Made by a program: the position numbers and the translations under genes
The notes under the pieces: model-generated
The model's database searches: none
The model's input: the letters and a program-made list of their open reading frames with translations, nothing else
What the model was told of the DNA's origin: nothing
Shown: piece after piece, positions 34,740 to 49,767 of the stretch
Layout: each line of letters begins with the position of its first letter
Numbering within the stretch: the stretch's first letter is position 1
NCBI GenBank assembly: GCA_015501605.1
Contig: JADNRZ010000006.1
Span: 744,001 to 808,000 of the forward strand
Direction of reading: 5' to 3'
DNA: 64,000 nt
Source: Panaeolus papilionaceus
Lineage: Eukaryota; Basidiomycota; Agaricomycetes; Agaricales

Positions 34740-34935
34740 GAAACAAGCATTGCAAGGCACAACAACAATTGCTCCGCGAGTCATTTAGCGCTACATATTA
34801 TGTAAGCTACGATCATTAGGTGGCCTGAACCGGAGCAATCTAACCTCTTTATAAAGTTTTTGGTAAACTCGGACTTGTTCTCTACCTCGACCCCACCCTT
34901 TCTTTCTATACCTCCACTGCCATCTACTTTATACA
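34740..34935. promoter_or_regulatory. Divergent promoter region, TFB1 / PHOSPHO-type phosphatase
   Basis: Under 200 nt separates the two divergent start codons. Part of it (near 34845-34930) is pyrimidine-rich on the plus strand. It must serve both genes. Confidence 0.4.
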
Positions 34936-35958
34936 ATGGCAGGAGCAGCTAAACAACTCGTCGTCTTTGACTTCGACTGGTACATTTTTACCCCTATCTT
35001 TCAATCTCATTTAGCACTCAAATCACAACATTCAGGTCCATGGCCGATCAGGACACCGATAGGTATATCTTCGAGGTCCTAGCTCCAGATCTCCGTCGAA
35101 AAATGAAGACTCTCAAGGACGAAATCCAGTGGACAGATCTAGTGTACAGACTCATTTAACAATCCATTTTTTAATCCACGAAATAATATTTTGTCATTCT
35201 TTTACAGTGCCCAATCCCTCAGAGAGATCCACGGTCGGGGAGTAACACAGCAGCAGATCATCGAGACGCTCGAATTCATGCCATACGTACGTATTGTCTG
35301 GTCCAATGTTCTATCTCAATTGTAACCCATACCCTATAGCACCCAGCGATGAAACGCGCTGTTAGCAACCTCAAGTCCCGCGGAAATACCACGTTCCTCT
35401 GCCTCTCCAACGCCAACTCTGTCTTCATCTCCACCATTCTCAAAGTAAGGTTTCAATTATGCTGCAATTTTCTGTGTTTATTCATCGCCCTTTCCCGTAT
35501 GTAGGCTAAAGGTCTCGAAGACCTTTTCCAGGAGATTATCACAAACCCTGCCGAATGGGACAACTCTGGCCTTCTCAAACTTAGGCGCCGTGTCGACCCT
35601 CTAGGTCCACAACACTCCTGCCAAGTTGGCTGCAGTCCCAACATGTGCAAGGGTGAAGAACTCGAAGCCTTCCTCTCCCGAACAGATGGAAAATTCGATC
35701 ACATCTTCTACGTCGGCGATGGTACCAACGACTTCTGCCCCATCCTAAGGCTGAGCAGGTAATGTAAACGATTGCTCTGGTTTTCATGCACCTAAATCTG
35801 ACGCAAATTCAAACTTTAGCACCGACACCGTTTTCTGCCGCACCAGCCGTGGATTGCAAAAGCGCATCAGCAACGAAGGTCAAGAGAAGGGACTAAAAGC
35901 CGCAATTAAGTACTGGGGTGGCGCCTGGGAGCTCGAGGAGTACTTCGACAAACTATAG
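34936..35958 (+). CDS. HAD-superfamily PHOSPHO1/2-type phosphatase
   Basis: Proteins of this family hydrolyse small phosphomonoesters (phosphoethanolamine, phosphocholine or pyridoxal phosphate in animals). The start MAGAAKQLVVFDFDWSMADQ carries the HAD catalytic motif FDFDWS, with the nucleophile and general-acid aspartates split by an intron between W and SMADQDTD. Further blocks are SLREIHGRGVTQQQIIETL, LCLSNANSVFI (motif II Ser/Asn region), the cysteine-rich SCQVGCSPNMCKG and VGDGTNDFCP (motif III/IV with acidic residues). It ends KYWGGAWELEEYFDKL. About 245 residues, normal for the family. The fungal substrate cannot be read from the sequence. Confidence 0.88.
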
Positions 35959-36665
35959 AGTAACGAAGCAATTGAACACTCAAACACACCAGACAAGTAG
36001 AAGGAACCAGAGAAAACGAAACCAAGATACCTCTCTCAGTCATCTAATGTCGATTTATGCTTCATAGTAGGGTTCAAAGGATATATAGGAAAGTGAAATA
36101 TAGAAGGGAAAGAAGAGGGCAGTCATCCGAATACCACTCATTTTATCCCAATACGAATAACCTTGAACATGCATATGGTCAAGATTCAAGAAAGCAAGAC
36201 TGGAGGGTGAACGAGGGGCAGAGTGTGACACGAGGGATGAACGCGTGCGAAACAGACACAGCAATGGCCCGCTCAGAGAGAAAGTAACAAAAAAGATAGA
36301 ACAGAGGTTTGCATAGATTGGGATTTGAACACGGGCTGACTGTGGTTTGCGGGCAAAACCACAAAGGCGTGATATAGAAAGTGTCGGTCGCGGTCAGCCA
36401 GTGTATGAGTTGATCTTGTTGTGAAATAAATGAAAGGAGAAAACACAAAATTCGGTCGATGAAGGATTTGAGGAGGTGACGTTTCAACGAGGGATATTGA
36501 TTGCAAATGAGGGTTCGTCGTGAGAGGAGCGGGTGATGGGCAAAGCGAAAGGGGCAAATAATTGAAGAGCATACACTCATACAACAAACAACAAAAAAAA
36601 AAAAGAGCGAAACAGAAATGAAATAACGATTCGCCAGCGTTCCAGGGCAACGGGGTAAAACCAGC
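35959..36665. other. Intergenic region between convergent genes (phosphatase and YAK1)
   Basis: About 700 nt without a supported gene; it should contain the two 3' UTRs. Minus-strand frames here read as hydrophobic, Cys/Phe-rich peptides without family features and are more likely translations of pyrimidine-rich UTR. Confidence 0.4.
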
Positions 36666-40869
<4,204 letters not shown>

Positions 40870-40981
40870 TCAGAGAAATCACAAGTTTGTTTGAGAAATG
40901 TCTGGTCAAGTAGTAATCCAAACCAGAGATCAATTGAAATCGATTCCAACAGCTCTCCTCTTTGATTATCTAAACAACCAA

Positions 40982-41483
40982 CTAGCCTAATAATTTAATT
41001 ATTCCTTTCTCTGCTTTGAATACTAATAATTCACTCTCTCCTATTACTCCGCCAATATCAATGCTTAAGAATATTTGTTTTCCGAATCGACGTGCTGCGT
41101 ATTAAAATTTATTTCTATTTCTTTTTATTTTTATTTCTTAAACTTACCTAAACGTTGAGCCATCGATGATGCTGCGTCAGATTGTGAACTGCGAAACAAC
41201 GACGTTGCAGCCCCCGTTATTCCTGCCTACGATTATTCAGCTTTTGTTGTCTTCGCTTCGCTTCTCTTCTCACCTTTTTTGGTGGCATAGCACATGCCCA
41301 ATCCCGACATAAACTCCCCCTTGCAACGGCATTGGCCCCATCCATCTCCCCACCACTCAGCCCAACCCAGATCATGTACGTGTCCACTAATTTCGTAATC
41401 TGTATCGCCAGTGGAGGCAGTGTCAAGTCATCGCTTGGTACAATCGATACCGAGACCTCGATTTCTGTATTTTCGCTGCTCAT
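40982..41483 (-). CDS. Proteasome assembly chaperone 4-like protein (PSMG4/POC4)
   Basis: PSMG4 pairs with PSMG3 to help assemble the alpha ring of the 20S proteasome. Exons 41483-41274, 41226-41148 and 41094-40982 give a 133-residue protein in one consistent frame. It matches the family layout: IQITKLVDTYMIWVGLSGGE (beta strand ending in the W-V-G seen in animal PSMG4), DWACAMPPKK, then AGITGAATSLFRSSQSD with the S-L-F/L-G-type turn, SMAQRLARRFGKQIFLSIDI and a short tail ending IIKLLG. The block AQRLARR-x-x-KQ-x-F closely follows animal PSMG4. The introns have good donors (GTGAGA, GTAAGT) and acceptors (CGTAG, CGCAG). Its stop is 112 nt upstream of the YAK1 start, on the same strand. Confidence 0.75.
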
Positions 41484-42484
41484 CGAAGTGATCCTATCAG
41501 TTACTGGTCAAGAGATCAACGTGTTTGTAACCCAACCCTCTGCCCAATTATGATTCATGTACTGGCTTTGCACGAGATCATACTCTTTTCCTTTTCACCT
41601 TTGCCATTACGCTTGCCTTTTTCACTTGTCAATCCTAAAATATTGCCATCTCATCAACTCAACTGCGCTTGTCATTTGGTATCTGCAAAAGGGATATAAA
41701 TGGCAAAAACTGCATTATTATTATCGTTGCGCTTCCACGTAGTGAACCGGCCAAGCATGCCCTTCCGGTTGCCGCGCCAACTTGATCATTCCATTGCTTG
41801 CATCGCTTTACTAACTACTAGTATCAGGCTCAGCTCTGATAACCAAAAAAAAAAAAAAAAAAACTAAGTCAAGACAACGATGCCCAAATAAAATATCGAC
41901 AAGGAGCACTCACTACCAGCGTTGACTTACTTGGATTGCTTAGGTCTCGTAGTCATCAATGGGCCAAGTGACGCACCGCTCTTAAAATTGAATGACCACA
42001 TTGAAAGAGTGCCAAAAATACGAGATACAGACCTCCTTGCTGCTTCGAGCATATCACATGAAAGAGGGGTTTGATTTTGCGGCAAGTGAAGCGCCCAGAC
42101 AAACAAGTGCAAATGGTCAAGATCGACAGGTTGGTTGGAGAACTCACATCATGTATCCTGTCGTGTTCAACGTCTAACAGGTCAATTTCTCATTTAACGA
42201 CTAGAACTACGTTCCAAGTACCAAGGTCTGTACTAGTATTGTTGGAGGTCTCCATGTATCGCGATATCGAGAATAACGATGCTTGAGTTTTGTCAACACT
42301 GGACTGAGATTCAGCTCCGACACTATGAAGACTCCATTTTTGAGATCGTAAACATGTCGAGTCTCACCACATTGAGTAAAACGAATGTTTGAGAGCAACC
42401 GTAGATATACTCAGACCCAGTGGTACAACACATTTGCGACACAGTCTCCCTGCCCTCTAGTTTCTCCAGTTCTTCACGTACACA
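41484..42484. other. Gene-free interval of about 1 kb
   Basis: No supported gene. The interval contains a run of 19 A (41845-41863). The plus-strand part next to 42485 must include the promoter of the following gene, and the part next to 41483 the PSMG4-like promoter. Frames are short on both strands. Confidence 0.4.
41845..41863 (+). repeat. Homopolymer A19
   Basis: Nineteen consecutive A between CC and CTAAGTC. A length-variable microsatellite or possible footprint of an old retroposed poly(A) tail; no matching body was recognised upstream. Confidence 0.6.
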
Positions 42485-44125
42485 ATGTTCCCCACGAATT
42501 TTTATGCCGCTACAGCGCTTCCCAACCAGCTGTACAACCCGAGCTACCCTGAGCACCTATATCACAATGCTTTCCCTGAGGGTTTCGTGTTTGAATGTCC
42601 CTACCACCCAGGGGGTTCCATCTCAGTAACCACCCACCGTGACTGGCTGAGTCCTCTCCGGTAAGCCCGCCTACATACATTCCAGGTTTATTCGTTATAT
42701 TCTGACCTATCTCCATAATCAGTGCTACGGTTCACTGCAACCACAGCGGCTGCCATTTTTCTGCCTACGACAATGGCATGGTGTCCTCTCCCTCTCAGTG
42801 CCCCACCGCCCGCGCTGAGCGAGCCAGAGATGGCCCAGGTGACCTCAAACCCGGCACGCGCATTCCCTTCCATTCCCTCATCTACCGCCGAAAGTGGATT
42901 CCGAATCAAGCGGACAGCACCGGTCGCGTCGTCATCCCCGCTGATATCGATCCGGTCATGGAGAGGTGTCCAGGGTGTCCTGTGCCCCCTATCAAGGCTC
43001 CAAACGTTAATGCGCCTCAAACCGCTGCTAAAACCCCCGTCGTCAGCTCCCAGCACAAAGCTACCGACACTAATGAATCTTCTCTCCCTTCGAACACGGA
43101 GGATCGTGGTTCTAGCTGCTTCGGAAATAACATCAAGGGTGGATGCACGAAGTCCGACAAGAAAGTTGAGAAGAAGAATGAGGGCACTTTCGAGGGCTTT
43201 AGAGGTAATCGGTTGTGGAATACGCCTTCGGATGGCATCGCTGCCTGCTTCGATCAATTTGCGGCGGAAAACCCAGGTCTGAAGCAGAATTTCATACACC
43301 CAGTCCTCCCTCCTCCTCGCGATGATCCCCCGCCTCAAAGCGACATTCACATCGTCGACGCCGGCGAAATGAAACTGAGTGGTGACGATGATTACGTTGA
43401 TGTCCCTCGCTCTCCGGAGAAAGCCAACTTACCTCGTCGCCGGCAGACTCTTCGAAATGTCTACTATCGCGACGCTGTTTACAACGACGATCACGGTATG
43501 AGACCTACATCTACATGCTCGTAAGTATCATCAAGCTTCGAAAAAGATGCTTTGCATTTACGATGATCCCGCGCGTGTAGGAGCACTAGTAGTGAGCCTG
43601 CTCAGAACCGCTTGACCCCGGAAGCGTACCCAGGAACAGCTCAGAAGGCGACTGTACGCATCTTTTTTGTCATTCGTCTTATAACTGGTCTCAAAACGCG
43701 CGGTTCACAGCAATTGGGCGGGACGAAGAATCAAAGGTCCAAGGATGACACCATCAACAGAGACACCTTTCATCTTAATAGTGATGATCGTGGGGGAAAG
43801 CAGGATACGCTCCCTGGTTTCAACGAAGCAGCCGCCGAGGATAGTACCGACGACTCATGCGCCAAATCCATCGCAAACCTCGTTTTACGTCTTGCGGAGA
43901 TCCCCGGGCGTTTGAATTCTCTCGAGAAGATAAACGAGGCGACAGTGAAGGATCTCAACGCTAAGAATGCCAAGATCGAGGATCTTGAGGCGGCTATTGA
44001 GAGGTATGTCGTCCATGGTCCATGTTACAATTTGGAGAGATGGATGAATGTCATAAATGAACTGTAGGGCTAAGCGTCGCGAACAAGAGTTGGAGGACAT
44101 CATTAACATCTATGAGACTTGTTGA
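42485..44125 (+). CDS. Hypothetical protein with Cys/His-rich N-terminus and C-terminal coiled coil
   Basis: I do not recognise this protein. Exon 1 starts MFPTNFYAATALPNQLYNPS at 42485 and ends at the donor GTAAGC (about 42662). It joins after AATCAG at about 42720 to RATVHCNHSGCHFSAYDNG. Cysteines and histidines are spaced as CPYHPGG, HCNHSGCH and CPGCP, which could bind zinc but match no standard finger. A long polar middle with many Asp/Pro stretches follows (to about 43520). The last exons have a leucine-heptad coiled coil (LVLRLAEIPGRLNSLEKINE, NAKNAKIEDLEAAIER, REQELEDIINIYETC). Splice signals are consistent, so a real gene is likely. Large open antisense frames in the middle are by-products of codon composition. 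Confidence 0.55.
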
Positions 44126-47100
44126 GAGGGATGGACTTCGTCAGCCGTTTTCTTCGTTGACTTGAGGTAGAGTAAATGACGCCGGTTTTATCGCTACGAC
44201 CCCGTTTATTGCGTATCATGGCATAAAGCCGGTATCGGCACCAGTCAAGTTGTATGTCATACTTTTATGTTAACCGCTTTCCCGAGCTTTCCTATCTATA
44301 AAGAAGCTATTTAAACGTCCGGGTATTGTCGTAAACATTGCCGTTTCGCTAAACTCGATTGGGGTGCTACGGAAAATAAGAAATGCACCCCATCGGCTAG
44401 GGCGCTTAAGATGGAAGGTCAGTCGCCACATCAGTTCTGTGGCTGGTTTCGAGGGCGCGAACACCACGGGCGTAGATCAACTCAAGAACACGCCCGTAAC
44501 GTAGACTTTTCTAGCTTCAGATGCCCCTGAGCTCGCTGTGAGTGTGTGAACTACGGGCTCCAGCATGATGGCGCGTACATAGCGCTGGGAAAAAATAGTA
44601 CCCCACATATGATGCCTTTGTTCTTCAAGGGATGTAAGCGTCGCGGCTAGGTACCTGCACAATAGATGTAATCAATGACGTGCCCCCTGCTCGATCGTTG
44701 TGAAAACAGATATTAATCATCTGCTACTGTACCTCAAGGTGGTTATTTAGAATGGTTACAATGCACTTCTATGCCTTTTGATTACCGTCGCTGTTCGCCA
44801 CGGGTCCGTGGAGTAGTTAGGGCGTTCAGCGACGACCAAGAAAACCAAGAAATATGGGGGATTGTGTCCGACGTGACCGCCCTTAGAAGGGGATCGTAGA
44901 CAGAGACACAGCCAAGGGTACAGAGTTTATCATCGTCCAAGTGAATGAGCTAGTCGTCAATTGCTAGATAAGTTTACCTTGTCGCCATTAACAAAACCCG
45001 GATGCTATAACCGCGGTGTTGAGTCTTGTTGAGTCCTTCTTTGCCAGCGCTTCATTTTAACTGTCTGTCATACAACAGCGTCATGGTGCATTGAACAATA
45101 TGATTCTGTGATAAAGATAGCAGTCACGAAGTAATCATCGAAACGCATTTGAACCCTCTTTCGTAGCGAGAACTGACATTCTATCAGAGTTCCAGTTTTC
45201 CACAACAGAATAACTTGATAGCCCCGAAAAGTTGACCCAGCTTAACATTGCTTCCGAGAGCAAACAAAGAAAAAAAAGGAAGAGCAATGGTCCTGAAAGT
45301 CAATCAAGGCTTCAAAATCTTGACACCTACCAGGAGGTGGCGATGAGCCTCTGAAACTCTGAAACAAAATCCAATCAGTGGGAAGATTTGCGGAGCCTTT
45401 TGCGCGTTCAATTGCTTTAGGTCACTCACGCGTTCAAGTACCAACGCCGCCGCTATTTCTGTCAACAAACAAGCTGACGTTCGCGTTCTCCAACAAGGAA
45501 AAACGAAGTTTCCTAACCGATACTATACCCCATAACTCGACGGACAGCCGCCGATATCGGTTCTAGAGCGCCCCGCCTCCACCCCGTGCAGGTCTGTCAT
45601 CATCCTGACAGTAACACAAGGTCGTCCAGCGCTCGGCTGATCGTCGGCATGAAGTCGAGGCTGGAAGGGTGTTCCTCAAGACGAGGTGAAGCCTCTGATT
45701 CTCCTATTAGCACATTGCAGGATTTTACAAACAAAGCAATGAAATCGTATGAACCCCATTGGTGTAGGTAATCGTAGGATAGAGTCCGAATAGTCCGGTC
45801 TAAACCCAATTAATGACTCTTGTAACGATATCACGCAACAGGTCTGTCTGCCGCAAGAGTGGGTTTCTGATTGTTTTCTCTTTTTTTTTGCAATGCGGTT
45901 GCACTACACCCTCCCTTTCTTTCATGAAGAGGCGATCACAAACCAGAAATAGTAATCTAGCAGCCGAATGCATTTCGGACTTGGTGTAGGTCTGACGAAA
46001 TTACCTGCAATTTGGGGCTGTCATGCCAGCTTCACAGAAGCATTGGGGGGAGACAAGTAAATGGAACATATACCATACGAAGTGACAGACCAGGAGCTCC
46101 TGAGCAATACAGTCATATACATTCTTCATCTCGGTTAGCATGTCAGTGGGGTCACGGTAGTATAGATATGGATTGTTCATTTCTTTTTTTGCTTTACAGT
46201 CCAAACAGGAGGTGCAGTAACGACTGTGATTGAGATTTTCCATCTCGAGCCATCATACGAAGTAACACTCTACTCCAGCCCTATCCGCCAAAATGGATAT
46301 TCGAGTCAGCAGTTCCATATCAGAGCATGTCAGGTGTAGTACCTGGTTACATCGTACGAACTTCTAGGCTGGGATAGCTAGCGTTTCGTGTTTACGGACT
46401 CTTCGTCCGACCAAACCTACCTCACCTACCCATTAAGTCAATCGATCGTTTCGACCTCTAGATCTTCAATTCAGTCCCTTGTCGACGTTAAGTCCGATAC
46501 ATCAACGTGTCTTGACTCTTCGAAATTTGAATTCAGTTGTTGGAGTGGCGCTGGTCGGACAGGTCATGGTCCCGCGAACCGGCACGGTCGACATCTATTT
46601 AGCATGCAGACTCGAGCACATAGGTCACGACTAGGAAACTGACAATCGGCAGCAGGGATTCGTAGATCCTCATTTGGAGTTAGACAAAGTGGATGTGGCG
46701 CATATGACCTTGTGCATTACGAAACTCCAACTGTCAGTCGAGCGTCGTCTCACTAGGAGAGCAAAGCAAAAGAGACAGTTTTTTTTTATTTCCGCGAAGA
46801 CAGTCGTGGGGGCACAGGAGACAACTGCTCTGTCAAGGTTTGATAGAGAACATTGTTTGTCTCTGTGATGGAAGCGATTTCGCATGCGTGGTCATTGGGG
46901 ATGCAGCGAAACAAATCTAAATTAAAACCTCTCGAGAACGCACTTACAGAAGTCCCTTGTTGCGAGAGAGACGACAAGAACCTAGCACTTGTGGACAAAC
47001 GCTCATGTATAATCATTAGCAATAGACGAAGCGAGAGAACACCACACAACTCAACAATGTAGGATGGGAATAGACTGGCTTAAATCTGTCAAACGGGCAG

Positions 47101-47983
47101 AAAGATCTCCCACCCGTCAAGCCCCAAAAGCTCCAGCGAGTTCTGTCCACACTTCTCTGGAGGCGTCCTTGTTTGACCTATGTCAAGGTTCGAGGCAATA
47201 ATGACTTCGGCAGACTTAACACCGAGATCAATAGCTCGCACAAAAACATTAATAGACAAAAGAGGGGAATATACCTTATGGGTTCAGGGCAACATATCAT
47301 GTCGTTTCTTTGAAAGGTCTCGAAACCGTCAGAAAAACATATCCAGTTGTTATTGTGCCGTTCAATCGGTCAAACAGACGGTGTCTATTGAATCTCATTG
47401 GAGCTCTTGATACTGGATCTAGGTTTGCTTCTCCAATAACGGGTACCTTGTCTTGGTTGGATGGCGAACAAGTCGAAAGGTTGGGCCGATTTCCAAGGGA
47501 AAAAAAGCAGTCGTTGTTATGATCTTGAGTTGACGGGTTTGTCGCTGGCATGGAAGCTATATTAAGGGAAAGCACAACACTGGAAGGCGAGCAAAAAGGA
47601 TTCTTGTTCAAACAATACGCTTCTTGCAAATTTCTGAATATATGTAATCTGAGATCAAGTACGAGTTGCAATGTCCTCCCTGAACAAAAGGAGGGGTCAG
47701 CTGTGGCTATTTACGGCAAGGCGGGGAGCTCAGGCGCACCTTAAGCTACCAAAAATGCTGTCAGAATGAAAAGTACAGCATCTGTATAATAGTACCTGAA
47801 CCCAAAACAAAATGTGGGGAGTGATACCAAATAGGCTGTGATAGATCCAAACGATGAAAATAAAGAGAGGATGCGTGCGTGAGGGGGGTAAAATAATGCA
47901 TACATAGAAGTCCATGTGGGTGTCAGAGAGGGTAAAAAAAATGATGGATCCACAAGAAAAAATAGAAATCTAAACTGTTTGTC
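44126..47983. other. 3.9-kb region without a convincing gene; scattered coding-like segments
   Basis: No complete gene could be built here. Several minus-strand segments are open and have protein-like composition: 47671-47297, about 47251-47095 (DLGVKSAEVIIASN, ELLGLDGWEIFLP), 47049-46786 and 46243-46001 (NNPYLYYRDPTDMLTEMKNV). They cannot be joined in frame with good splice sites, and none matches a family I know. The region could hold a decayed gene, a lineage-specific gene with unusual introns, or a non-coding RNA. No repeats, inverted termini or tRNA were found. Confidence 0.35.
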
Positions 47984-49767
47984 TCAACAGAAGAGTTTCC
48001 TCCACCACAGCAAGAATCTAGTAAACCAGCCGCCTTCCCAAGCATCACTTCGCTGTTTGGAACTGACCCACAACGAGCCTGTCCCAAAATGGATCTGTCT
48101 TCCCTCCAATCCCTCGTCTTCACCTTCCTCAATGTCCACGTGGCGCGGGCTTTGGACTGGAAAACGAGGGAGTGGTCGCCGTGTTACGAACGACGGAAAT
48201 AGTTTGAGTAATTGAAGGAATTCAGGATTGTCAAGGTCGGGGGATGTCCAGACGCGTAAATAACGCTCGTCCCCATCGCCGTATCCTGAGTCGTCTTGCT
48301 GGAAGGATGCTAGGTAGACTTCAGCAGCGGGTCGTTGGGGGCTAGGTGGTGGTTCCTCGGCCTCGAGCGTTGATGCGAGGATCGAGTCGGCATTGGGTGA
48401 ATGAGAGGATGAGCCTAGGGATCGTGACTGGGGGGCATCTAAGAATGGATCGCTGGGTGCCCGCGCACGTTTCGGTTGCACGAATGGTGCGGCTTCAGGT
48501 CCTTTCTGATTAGAAGGGAGCGGCTGAGATTGGGCGCGAGAATGTAAAGTGGCGGGTATCTCCAAGTCCTTTCGGTGACTATATGAAGATGATAATGGAA
48601 TCTTCAAGGAAGCAGTTTCCTCGAAAGCGAGTGCCTGATTATGCAAAAGATCAAAAATGGGGCACCTAAAATTAAAATCTGAGAAATACGGACCCCTTTG
48701 AGGAAGTCTATGGCTTCGAGCATGAAATCTTTTCCACTATAAAAGGGATTGAAGCGCGGTGTATAAGCTGAGATTGCACTTATTGTCATAAGATAGTGGT
48801 ACTTGCGCAGCTTCTTTGAAGACGGCATCATCGAGTTCCCATTCAATTCTAAACCTTCCTGCACCACCAAGGTTTTCTGGAATGACCTGCAATCGCATAA
48901 TGGCCCACAGGCTGTCAAAAGAGAAATTCAAGTGTTATCAAAGTCATAATTAACTGATAAAAGAGATGAGCGTACGCCTCGAAAAACGGCTTGGTTCCCG
49001 GCATGCCCATATTGCACCAGTTTCGTATGAAGCGTTCCATGCGCTCATAGCGTTCTTAAAATGGACGATGATTCATTGAGATACTTTATCCTTGGCATCG
49101 TGCACACGCACCTTTCTGTGCCAGCTTTCCACGGGGGTTGGCTCTGGCATGAGGCATCAGAGACCCTCCTGGTGTGGTCGCACTTAGATGAGCTTGGAAT
49201 TCAGCATGTCTCCGTAGGTTTACTGAGCGATGGTATGCGGATCGAATGGAGGCTTGTAGTCTTGAGAACGGAGCACGCTGAGAAGGAGGAAGAGTAGCGA
49301 GAGTTTGTGTCATCAGACGACCTGCATTATCATCCTGGCAATAATACCTAGATAAAAAATTGAAAAGATATATCGTTTTATAATTGAACAATTAAAGATA
49401 ACAAGAATCGAAAGACTACTAACCAAGCTCGACAATGCTCTGCAAATTGCTCCAACTCACTTGAAGGAACACCGGAGGGAGTTGTAGATCGATTTCTACT
49501 GCTGGGTGGAGGTGTAGGTCTACCACTTCTGATACCCCTTGAACGACCAGGAAATGAAGGAGAGGAAGGAGAGATGACTCTATTGTTCGATCTCGGACTT
49601 GTCGGTGGTGAAATGGTAGTTGTGGTGGGTGGTAGGTCATAAAGGAGGGTTTGAGAGTCCTGATGGACATGGACTATAGATGATGGTTTGAATGAATTGT
49701 CAAAATTTAGAGGTGAAGGTGGCTGGCGTGGCCTTGGTGTCTGAAGGCGATAGGATGGACCAGACAT
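47984..49767 (-). CDS. Conserved-looking basidiomycete protein of unknown function
   Basis: A multi-exon gene starting MSGPSYRLQTPRPRQPPSP at 49767. The N-terminal third is Pro/Ser-rich (TTTTISPPTSPRS, TPPPSSRNRST). A folded-looking part follows over several well-spliced exons: ELEQFAEHCRAWYYCQDDN, GRLMTQTLATLPPSQRAPF, RYERMERFIRNWCNMGMPG and LWAIMRLQVIPENLGGAGRF with RIEWELDDAVFKEAA. The C-terminal exon (48646-47984) is acidic and proline-rich, ending with the aromatic block GSLWVSSKQRSDAWEGGWF and LLWWRKLFC before the TGA at 47986-47984. The W-rich end could touch a membrane. The joint near 48800-48690 is ambiguous: a segment that reads well (GKDFMLEAIDFLKG) is out of frame with the simplest splice. 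No known domain is recognised. Confidence 0.6.

Noticed and set aside
36300..36420. Minus-strand sequence with GTGTTCAAATCC resembling a tRNA T-loop
   Set aside because: The stem bases on each side do not pair, and no D-arm, anticodon arm or acceptor stem can be formed.
42688..43350. Long open antisense frame (220 codons) opposite the orphan gene
   Set aside because: The plus-strand frame has consistent splice joins and a coiled-coil end; the antisense frame has Arg/Val-rich composition typical of a shadow.
46917..46947. Apparent intron with strong donor GTAAGT on the minus strand
   Set aside because: Only 31 nt between donor and acceptor, shorter than any other intron in the window, and the frame reads through anyway.
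47730..47953. Hydrophobic minus-strand frames just downstream of the unknown-function gene
   Set aside because: They start within about 70 nt of that gene's stop codon and probably translate its 3' UTR; no family match.
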